Assembly: GCA_963529855.1 (NCBI GenBank)
Contig: CAURZK010000002.1
Location: forward strand, 372,001-436,000
DNA from: 34-65-8 sp963529855
GTDB lineage: Bacteria > Pseudomonadota > Alphaproteobacteria > Sphingomonadales > Sphingomonadaceae
Length of the DNA: 64,000 bases
Reading direction: 5' to 3'
Part shown: positions 44,262-51,158 of the stretch, piece after piece
Position numbering within the stretch: position 1 is the first letter of the stretch
Layout of the letters: every line of letters starts with the position of its first letter
Translations under genes and position numbers: made by a program
The notes under the pieces: model-generated
Told to the model about the DNA's origin: nothing
Seen by the model: only the letters and a program-made list of their open reading frames with translations
The model's database searches: none

Positions 44262-44452
44262 CTTGGGGCGGTTTGGGTCGGGGGGGGGGCGATAGCGGAA
44301 TGGCTGCTTCGATTGCGGACTTTCCGTGAACGGTTCCGTCCGATCAACGATAGTGACTGCTTTCGTTGTCCCGGGCAAATCGGCTTATCCGTCCACAGAT
44401 CTATGCATCTGGCCCGCTGTGTGCCTTTAATCGATTGGGCTAAACTGATGCA

Positions 44453-45298
44453 GTGAGCGTCCCTATCGACCACCATTATCTGCCTGAATTTTACCTGCGT
44501 CGGTGGACCCGCGCGGGCAAACTCTATCGTTACGTTCGCCCGGTTGAGCATTCTCGTATCCATCAAAGGAAGGTTTCGCCCGCGGCGGTCGGATATGAGC
44601 CGCATCTTTACTCCTATACCGAGGGCCAGAGTGACCTCGAACGGACGCGGCTGGAGCATAGCTATTTTCAGCAGATTGATCATCGCGCCGCAAAGGCCTT
44701 GGTCAAGCTCGAAAATATGGAGCGAGGGTCAGCAATTGACCATGTTGGCTTGGTTCAATTTGTGATGTCGCTTCTTCACCGCAGCCCGCGACGGATGCAG
44801 TACTTGCGCGAGGAATTGACCAGACGAATGCTGGATGTCCCACAGTTCGATCCCTCGCGCTTACGTGATCAGAACATGATCCGAGATCAAGTGAATGATT
44901 TGCTAGCTGATCTGATCTCATCAGATACGATCATCCCGGAAATTGTCAGGATGAAAGTATTCCGGGTTCCCGTGTACGCCAAGCGTCGACTGCTTACATC
45001 GGATATGCCGATCCTGCTATCTCATGGAATACGGAACCCAAGGGCCTTTATCATGCTACCATACGCCCCGGATCGCCTCATAATTTTTGCTCACGAGGAG
45101 GGTGTGGCTCTGGCCTTTTCGACCCAAGAAGGCGATGCTTTGGTAAACGCAATTAATGACGCAATTGTGCGGCAGGCTCGGCAAGTCGTTATTTCGTCGG
45201 ATGATGCTGAGCGAATGTTCATAGACGAAAGGTTCAAGCCATTCTCTCCGCCAGATGGAGCAGGTGACGACGGCTTCATCCGCTGGATTGCGCCATAA
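44453..45298 (+). CDS. DUF4238 domain protein
   Basis: Protein of 281 residues. It opens IDHHYLPEFYLRRWT, the DUF4238 (PF14022) signature, followed by RKVSPAAVGYEPHLYSY and, in the C-terminal half, LLTSDMPILLSHGI. The function of the family is unknown; members occur scattered in accessory regions of many bacteria, which fits this location. The start is a GTG at 44453. Its composition is distinctly more AT-rich than flanking core genes. Confidence 0.8.
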   Translation: MSVPIDHHYLPEFYLRRWTRAGKLYRYVRPVEHSRIHQRKVSPAAVGYEPHLYSYTEGQSDLERTRLEHSYFQQIDHRAAKALVKLENMERGSAIDHVGLVQFVMSLLHRSPRRMQYLREELTRRMLDVPQFDPSRLRDQNMIRDQVNDLLADLISSDTIIPEIVRMKVFRVPVYAKRRLLTSDMPILLSHGIRNPRAFIMLPYAPDRLIIFAHEEGVALAFSTQEGDALVNAINDAIVRQARQVVISSDDAERMFIDERFKPFSPPDGAGDDGFIRWIAP

Positions 45299-45334
45299 AT
45301 ACTAAGTGAATTTTGAAAGTTGATCGTGATATCT

Positions 45335-45353
45335 GACTGGCAGGTAGCGACCC
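45335..45353 (+). repeat. 19-bp direct repeat, left copy
   Basis: GACTGGCAGGTAGCGACCC matches 17 of 19 bases of GACTGGCAGGTTGCCACCC at 46314-46332, in the same orientation. The two copies bracket the unrecognised gene at 45451-46218 at a distance of 979 bases. No similarity extends outside the 19 bases. Confidence 0.55.
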
Positions 45354-45450
45354 CAAACCAGCCATTTTAATTGTTAGGCGCAATTCCCAAAAGCGGTGCT
45401 CAACGCAACGGTGCTGACATGCACCTCCATCGCCAATATCTCGTTGGAAC

Positions 45451-46218
45451 TCATGAAGTCGCCGCCGCTGGAAGCTTACCGATTACTGTCAGAACAGCCG
45501 GTAGGGCCTGCCTTACTGTCGCCAGCTTTTTATTGGTCTGTATGATCATGACCGCAATGGTCAGAAGCGCGATTGCTCGCCAACAGCGTGCGTCTAGTTG
45601 CTGCGATGTGGCTTCACTTCTTGGCAGTTCAGTATCGCTGGCATAAAGTAATCGGTTTCGGGAGTTGGCCATCGCCCCCACCATATTCTTTATGCTGGCA
45701 AATTTTGCATCCTCGGCTAGAGCTGCAAGCTCTTCCTCGAACGCGTAATCATCGCCTTTACCGGGTTTCGAATGAAGAAAATCAAGTGGCTCGACAGGCT
45801 GCAATGCTGTTGGTACACGGGCCTTTACTCCAAAGTTAGACAAAGGAATTTTCAGGTCAATTCGACCCTTCGCAAAGTCCATCTGAAGCTGAAATTCGCT
45901 AAGCAATGGCCGCAGAGGTGCAGATAACGCCATCGTGCAAGCGATAATTGCCCATTTGTGCTGGTGATTCCTGATGTTGAGATGAGTTGCGTTCGCATAC
46001 TTGCGATGGTGCAACGCAGATATGACGGCAGCAGCAGCTTCTTCCTCCCCACAGATTGCCCGGAATGAAGCCATTTCCAGATCAACATTGCGCAAGGCAT
46101 GCGATTTTTCGAAATGTTCTAGCGTACTCCCGATGCGTGTGGCGACCGAGCGCGGCATCTTATCGCTAAGCCTTCGTAGTCCATGCGCTAATTTATCCAG
46201 TTCAGGTTCAACATCCAT
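45451..46218 (-). CDS. Hypothetical protein in accessory patch
   Basis: Not recognised. The 255 residues are mainly helical, rich in Ala, Leu and charged residues (LDKLAHGLRRLSDKMPRSVA; LHHRKYANATHLNIRNHQHK). Near the C-terminus there is one hydrophobic stretch (RAIALLTIAVMIIQT) that could be a membrane helix. AT-rich codon use matches the patch and not the core genome. It is on the opposite strand from the DUF4238 gene and is framed by two 19-bp direct repeats. It might be a single-gene cargo, but nothing links it to a known defence or toxin family. Confidence 0.6.
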   Translation of the reverse strand: MDVEPELDKLAHGLRRLSDKMPRSVATRIGSTLEHFEKSHALRNVDLEMASFRAICGEEEAAAAVISALHHRKYANATHLNIRNHQHKWAIIACTMALSAPLRPLLSEFQLQMDFAKGRIDLKIPLSNFGVKARVPTALQPVEPLDFLHSKPGKGDDYAFEEELAALAEDAKFASIKNMVGAMANSRNRLLYASDTELPRSEATSQQLDARCWRAIALLTIAVMIIQTNKKLATVRQALPAVLTVIGKLPAAATS

Positions 46219-46313
46219 CGGACTAGTCTAGCGACTTCTTGCTGAGAATAAAATTCCCCTAGCGGTGGAGGCAATTTAGCTTTGGTCTCGACTAGACTGA
46301 CCTCTCACAACTG

Positions 46314-46332
46314 GACTGGCAGGTTGCCACCC
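46314..46332 (+). repeat. 19-bp direct repeat, right copy
   Basis: GACTGGCAGGTTGCCACCC; partner of the copy at 45335-45353, with two mismatches. It lies in a 273-base gap (46219-46491) that otherwise shows no gene or recognisable signal. Confidence 0.55.
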
Positions 46333-46491
46333 TTAAATCGTACATACGCAGTGCTCTTTTCCACAGTACATCTGCTGGTCCGCTTTTCGGCATTCCCTGG
46401 AAGATCCAAAACATCCAAAATGGAGCGTGTAGCTGCCAACCGGTGTGCGACGTGGATTGAGCAATGGAGCCGCTTTCGCGGCCCCAAGCGA

Positions 46492-46632
46492 TCACTTCGG
46501 CTTCTTCTTATCTGGCCGCTGAGAAAGCGCCGAGCCAGCAGCAGTTTTGGAATCCTTACCTGTCCTGCCGTCTTTCAGCACCTTCGAAGCTGCTTTTCCA
46601 GCTTTGGGGCTCGTTTGCTCGTTCTTTGCCAT
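46492..46632 (-). CDS. Small Lys/Ala-rich conserved protein (46 aa)
   Basis: A 46-residue basic protein starting MAKNEQTSPKAGKAASKVLK and ending ALSQRPDKKKPK. Short MAKN(E/T)QTS...K-rich proteins of this kind are found in many proteobacteria and have no assigned function. The start at 46632 has GGAG 7 bases upstream, and a good EcfG-type promoter lies 45-70 bases upstream. The longer frame from 46773 has no ribosome site. It may bind nucleic acid or be intrinsically disordered (inference). Confidence 0.72.
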   Translation of the reverse strand: MAKNEQTSPKAGKAASKVLKDGRTGKDSKTAAGSALSQRPDKKKPK

Positions 46633-46675
46633 AATCTGACTCCAAACATTCACACCATGTTGTGGTGGCTGTTTC

Positions 46676-46701
46676 AAACTGCCAAACCGTTGAGCGGTTC
46701 C
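46676..46701 (-). promoter_or_regulatory. EcfG-type (general stress) promoter of the 46-aa gene
   Basis: On the minus strand GGAACC starts at 46701, and GTTT follows GGAAC after 17 bases (46679-46676). This fits GGAAC-N16-18-GTT of alphaproteobacterial EcfG sigma factors. The predicted RNA start near 46670 leaves a leader of about 38 bases with a normal ribosome site. Based on sequence pattern only. Confidence 0.5.
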
Positions 46702-46799
46702 CGGATTGTTCCGTTGCGACGCGGTGATGACTGGTCGTTGTTTTTGGGCTAGATCATGACTGCTTGCGGACAACTAATTTCGGCGTTGAATTCACGTAT

Positions 46800-46969
46800 G
46801 GCGCGTGGCAACGCCGCCACGCGCCGTTCCGCGTTTGCTGGCGCAAACGCTCCATGCGTCACGTGACGTCGATCCTCGGCGCTTGGCGCCGAGGTCGGCC
46901 GGGGTTCGCGATGCGCTGGCGCGCACCGGCTTCTAACGTGTCGCTTGGCGAGCCAAGCGCCTGCGTTAG
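46800..46969. repeat. Cluster of five palindromes between the accessory patch and lepA
   Basis: In 170 bases: GGCGCGTGGC/GCCACGCGCC (46800-46825, 6-base loop); GCGTTTGC/GCAAACGC (46831-46850, loop 4); the uninterrupted palindrome CGTCACGTGACG (46857-46868); CCTCGGCGC/GCGCCGAGG (46874-46894, loop 3); and a two-part hairpin CTAACG...CGTTAG around CGCTTGGC/GCCAAGCG (46933-46969). CGCTTGGCG occurs in the last two. The final hairpin is 10 bases past the lepA stop and can act as its terminator. The rest of the 347-base gap 46633-46979 holds only the promoter of the 46-aa gene. Confidence 0.75.
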
Positions 46970-46979
46970 GCGCCTTCGC

Positions 46980-48797
46980 TCACTCTTCCCCCATCCTTAG
47001 CGCAGCAATAAACGCCTCCTGCGGGATGCTCACGTTGCCGTACTCCCGCATCCGCGCCTTCCCCTTCTTCTGCTTTTCCAGCAGCTTCTTCTTGCGCGTG
47101 ATGTCGCCGCCGTAACACTTGGCGGTCACGTCCTTGCGCAGGGCGGCGATGGTTTCGCGGGCGATCACCTTGCCGCCGATCGCGGCCTGGATCGGCACCT
47201 TGAACAGGTGGCGCGGGATCAGGTCTTTCAGCCGCTCGCACATGCCGCGGCCGCGCGCCTCGGCATTGGCGCGGTGGACGATCATGGATAGCGCGTCGAC
47301 CGGTTCGTTGTTGACCAGGATCTGCATCTTCACGAGGTCGCCTTCGCGAAGGCCAATCGGCTCGTAATCGAAGCTGGCATAGCCGCGGCTGATCGATTTC
47401 AGCCGGTCGTAGAAATCGAACACCACCTCGTTCAGCGGCAACTCGTAACTTACCTGCGCGCGCCCGCCCACATAGGTCAGCCCGGTCTGGATGCCGCGCC
47501 GGTCCTGACACAGCTTGAGGATCGAGCCGAGGTATTCGTCGGGGGTGTAGATCGTCGCCTTGATCCACGGTTCCTCGACGCTGTCGATGCGGTTCTGGTC
47601 GGGCCAGTCGGCGGGGTTGTGGAGCATCATCTCGCGCGCGTCGTCCGTCCGGCTCTTGGACAGCTGCAGGCGGTATTCGACCGATGGCGCGGTGGTGATG
47701 AGGTCGAGGTCGTATTCGCGGCTGAGGCGTTCCTGGATGATTTCCAGGTGCAGCAGGCCGAGGAAACCGGCGCGGAAGCCGAACCCCAGCGCGGCCGAGC
47801 TTTCCATTTCGTAGCTGAAGCTGGCGTCGTTCAGGCGCAGCTTGCCGATGCTTTCGCGCAGCTTCTCGAAATCGGCGGCGTCGACCGGGAACAGGCCGCA
47901 GAACACCACCGGCTGCACTTCCTTGTAGCCGGGCAGCGCCTCGCTCGCGCCCTGCTTTACCGTGGTGATGGTGTCGCCGACGCGGGCCTGCTCCACCTCC
48001 TTGATCTGCGCGGTGATGAAGCCGATCTCGCCCGGGCCGAGTTCGGGCAGGTCGGTGCGTTTCGGGGTGAAGCAGCCGACGCGGTCGACCAGGTGGTCGG
48101 TGCCGCCCTGCATGAACTTGACCGCGAGGCCTTTCCTGATGACGCCGTCGATCACGCGCACCAGGATGACGACGCCGAGGTAGGGGTCGTACCACGAATC
48201 GACCAGGCTGGCCTTCAATGGCGCGTCGCGGTCGCCCTGCGGCGGGGGGATCTTCTGGACCACCGCCTCCAGCACGTCGGCGATGCCGATGCCGGACTTG
48301 GCGGATGTGAGCACGGCGTCGCTCGCATCGATGCCGATGATGTCCTCGATCTCCTTGCGCACCTGTTCCGGCTCGGCGGCGGGCAGGTCGATCTTGTTGA
48401 TGACGGGGACGATTTCGTGGTCGTGCTCGATGGACTGGTAGACGTTGGCGAGCGTCTGCGCCTCCACCCCTTGCGCGGCGTCGACCACCAGCAGCGCCCC
48501 CTCGCACGCGGCGAGGCTGCGGCTGACCTCGTACGCGAAGTCGACGTGGCCGGGAGTGTCCATGAGGTTGAGTTCGTAGGTCTTGCCGTCTTTCGCGGTA
48601 TAATTGAGGCGGACGGTCTGGGCCTTGATGGTGATCCCGCGCTCGCGCTCGATATCCATGTTATCAAGCACTTGCTCGCTCATCTCGCGCGCAGTGAGGC
48701 CGCCCGTCTCCTGGATCAGGCGATCGGCGAGCGTCGACTTGCCATGGTCGATATGGGCAATAATGGAAAAATTGCGGATCAGCGATAATTCAGTCAT
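46980..48797 (-). CDS. lepA: Elongation factor 4 (LepA)
   Basis: Ribosomal GTPase of 605 residues that acts on stalled or mistranslocated ribosomes. G1 is AHIDHGKST, G3 DTPGHVDF, G4 INKIDLP, and the LepA-specific C-terminal domain has GGDITRKKKLLEKQKKGK. All domains are full length. The hairpin 46933-46969 lies just past the stop codon. Confidence 0.97.
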   Translation of the reverse strand: MTELSLIRNFSIIAHIDHGKSTLADRLIQETGGLTAREMSEQVLDNMDIERERGITIKAQTVRLNYTAKDGKTYELNLMDTPGHVDFAYEVSRSLAACEGALLVVDAAQGVEAQTLANVYQSIEHDHEIVPVINKIDLPAAEPEQVRKEIEDIIGIDASDAVLTSAKSGIGIADVLEAVVQKIPPPQGDRDAPLKASLVDSWYDPYLGVVILVRVIDGVIRKGLAVKFMQGGTDHLVDRVGCFTPKRTDLPELGPGEIGFITAQIKEVEQARVGDTITTVKQGASEALPGYKEVQPVVFCGLFPVDAADFEKLRESIGKLRLNDASFSYEMESSAALGFGFRAGFLGLLHLEIIQERLSREYDLDLITTAPSVEYRLQLSKSRTDDAREMMLHNPADWPDQNRIDSVEEPWIKATIYTPDEYLGSILKLCQDRRGIQTGLTYVGGRAQVSYELPLNEVVFDFYDRLKSISRGYASFDYEPIGLREGDLVKMQILVNNEPVDALSMIVHRANAEARGRGMCERLKDLIPRHLFKVPIQAAIGGKVIARETIAALRKDVTAKCYGGDITRKKKLLEKQKKGKARMREYGNVSIPQEAFIAALRMGEE

Positions 48798-48853
48798 CCC
48801 CGCGCCCTTAGCCGCGGCGCGGGGTTCTGTCAGCAGGGAGAGTGCGTTGGCAT

Positions 48854-51073
48854 TCAGGCGGCGCGGGTGCCGGGGTGCGACAGGTCGACTTGGATGAATC
48901 GTGGCAGAGTCTTGGGGCCGTCGCCGGTTTCAAACAAGGGATAATGCCCCGGCGGCAGAGCAGCCAGCGGCATCCCTGCCGCGGCAAGCGCGTAGGGCGA
49001 GACACGGTGGCGGGTACACAGCCCATCCGCCCCGTCGCTGATCAGCGGCGTTTCGAACTCCACACCCTGTGCGTGATCGCGGGATCGACGGACCTTGGCA
49101 AGGGCAAGCTGGCCTTCGCCGAGGTCTAGAACCAGCGTCGTGCCCACCGGCACCTCGAGCAGGCCTTCTATCCGCGCGCCCGTGCGCGACAGGTTGCGCA
49201 TGACCGCTTCGTACCGGTGATCTTCGTGGATCACGCCGATGCGGCGAAACATCGTGCGACGATCGGCACGGTGTTTCGCCGGCCCAGTGGGCTGGTACTT
49301 CAGCTCGCCGCTGCTCAAGCGCGCGATGAGTTCTGTCTGAGCGGTGGCCTCCCCATAGACATATCCTTGCACATGGCTGACGCCGTGCGAGTGCACCAGG
49401 GCCAGTTCGTCCAGCGCCTCCACCCCTTCGGCCACGGTCTCCATGCCCAATGCCTGGGCTAGGCTCACGATTGCCGTGATGATAGCGGCATTGTTGTTGT
49501 CGTCTTGGGTCGCTCCGCGCACGAAACTGCGATCGATCTTGATCTTGTCGAATGGCGCCTTGCGAAGATAGCCAAGCGAGGAATAGCCGGTTCCGAAATC
49601 GTCGAGCACCAGCCGCACGCCCATCCGCTTCAGTATCGTGAAGGTGTCGTGCACGCCTTCCTCATCACCCAGCAGAACCGATTCGGTGATCTCCAGTTCG
49701 AGCCGGTTAGGTTCGAGACCCGAGGCCTTTAATGCTGCCGCGACATTGCTGACGAGGTCATCACTGCCGAATTGCACTGGCGAGACATTGACGGCAACCC
49801 GCAGGTTCGCAGGCCATTGCGCCGCCAGCTCGCATGACTTGCGCAGCGCCCAAGCGCCCAGTTCGCCGATTATCCCGGTTTCCTCGGCAATCGGTATGAA
49901 CAAGCCTGGCGAAATCGGGCCTCGGTCGGGATGTCGCCAGCGCATCAGCGCTTCGAATGCGTGGACCTGGTCAGTGTCCGCCCGGACGATCGGCTGAAAC
50001 GCGATGGTCATTTCGTCGCGGTGGAGCGCGTCGCGCAGATCTTCTTCGAGCTGGCGACGCAAGCGCGCGCCATCCTTCAGCTCGGACGAGTAAAAGCGAT
50101 ATTGACCCCGTCCCCCACCTTTAGCCGCGTACAATGCCAGATCGGCGCTGCTGACCAGCTCTTCGGCATCAATGCCGTCGTAGGGAGCGATCGCAATGCC
50201 GACAGACGTGCCGATGGTGGCGCGGGTGCCGTCGATCGAATAGGGCTGTGAAATCATCTGGATCAGACGCGCGCCCAGTTCGCCCAGTTGGCCGCGATCG
50301 TCCACGTCCGGGAGGATGATCTGGAACTCGTCGCCGCCCAGTCGACCGATTTCGCCGCGCTTGCCGACGACGGTCTTGAGCCGCTGGGAAACCTGTTTCA
50401 GCAGCTCGTCGCCCGCCGGATGGCCTAGCGTATCGTTGACTTGCTTAAATCGGTCGAGGTCGAGCATGATCAATGCGCAGCTGCGCCGCGCGGCGCGATA
50501 GGCATCGAGCGTATTTGACAGCCGCTTATGCATCCGGTGGCGATTGGCCAGCCCGGTCAGCGAGTCGAATTGTGCAAGCCTGGCTGCGTCGCGCTGGCGC
50601 TCGCGTTCGGCCGTGATGTCCTTGGCAGATCCACGATAGCCGTGAAAATCGCCGTCCGCATTGATCTGCGGTCGGCCGGAAATGGACCACCAGATTTCGC
50701 GTGTGTCGTGGGCGACCCGCACCGGCAGTTCGTTGATCGCGTTACGGGTGCTGATCAGGAACCCAAGCGGACGCGCCTTTTCCTCTCCGTCCAGATCGGT
50801 ATCCGTACTGAACAGCGACGACAGGCTGGATCCCAGCACCGCGGCATCGTCGTCGCCCAATTGCATTGCCGCCGATCGCGAAAGATAAACCAGCCGTCCA
50901 AGCGCATCGGTAGCCCAGAACCACCCCAGCCCCATATCCTCGACCGTGTCGAGCAGAGCAAGTCGGCCAGCAGCGTCCGCGCGATCGATCGGGCGCAGGT
51001 CGGCAGACTTGCGCCCTGCCCCGGTAGAGGAACCCTGCCCGCCCTTTTTCGCAAACAGACCCCGGATGGCCAC
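48854..51073 (-). CDS. PAS-GGDEF-EAL-PilZ cyclic di-GMP protein (soluble)
   Basis: Protein of 739 residues. A PAS domain (about 40-155, WFWATDALGRLVYLSRSA) is followed by GGDEF (about 165-325, GRLGGDEF intact, no RxxD inhibitory site), EAL (about 340-590 with EALMRW, AVNVSPVQF, ELEITES, DDFGTGYSSL, KIDRSFV) and a C-terminal PilZ domain (RRTMFRRIGV, NLSRTGARIEG). Both the cyclase and the phosphodiesterase active sites look intact, so net activity cannot be told. No membrane helix is seen. It is a paralogue of the gene just upstream, 85 bases away. Confidence 0.93.
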   Translation of the reverse strand: MAIRGLFAKKGGQGSSTGAGRKSADLRPIDRADAAGRLALLDTVEDMGLGWFWATDALGRLVYLSRSAAMQLGDDDAAVLGSSLSSLFSTDTDLDGEEKARPLGFLISTRNAINELPVRVAHDTREIWWSISGRPQINADGDFHGYRGSAKDITAERERQRDAARLAQFDSLTGLANRHRMHKRLSNTLDAYRAARRSCALIMLDLDRFKQVNDTLGHPAGDELLKQVSQRLKTVVGKRGEIGRLGGDEFQIILPDVDDRGQLGELGARLIQMISQPYSIDGTRATIGTSVGIAIAPYDGIDAEELVSSADLALYAAKGGGRGQYRFYSSELKDGARLRRQLEEDLRDALHRDEMTIAFQPIVRADTDQVHAFEALMRWRHPDRGPISPGLFIPIAEETGIIGELGAWALRKSCELAAQWPANLRVAVNVSPVQFGSDDLVSNVAAALKASGLEPNRLELEITESVLLGDEEGVHDTFTILKRMGVRLVLDDFGTGYSSLGYLRKAPFDKIKIDRSFVRGATQDDNNNAAIITAIVSLAQALGMETVAEGVEALDELALVHSHGVSHVQGYVYGEATAQTELIARLSSGELKYQPTGPAKHRADRRTMFRRIGVIHEDHRYEAVMRNLSRTGARIEGLLEVPVGTTLVLDLGEGQLALAKVRRSRDHAQGVEFETPLISDGADGLCTRHRVSPYALAAAGMPLAALPPGHYPLFETGDGPKTLPRFIQVDLSHPGTRAA

Positions 51074-51158
51074 GATTGAATCTCCGCCTTCGCAACAGAC
51101 CGATCGCCCACGCGATCAATAACTTGCGATTTGTTAGCGAAAATAGGTTTACAGGCCG

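Larger units (their letters stand above)
44262..46979. other. AT-richer accessory patch
   Basis: Base composition drops visibly from about position 44290 to 46760 compared with the flanking genes, codon use is less G/C-ending, and coding density falls (gaps of 191, 152, 273 and 347 bases). It holds a DUF4238 gene, an unrecognised gene and a 46-residue gene. There is no integrase, transposase or tRNA end, so transfer is suggested only by composition. A run of ten G (44280-44289) lies at its left edge. Confidence 0.55.

Noticed and set aside
46292..46495. Short minus-strand frames in the gap right of the hypothetical gene
   Set aside because: No ribosome site, no recognisable composition or motif, and overlapping frames compete; treated as non-coding.
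46764..47000. 78-codon plus-strand frame over the palindrome cluster
   Set aside because: Arg-rich, made largely of inverted repeats, no ribosome site, and it runs into the lepA end.
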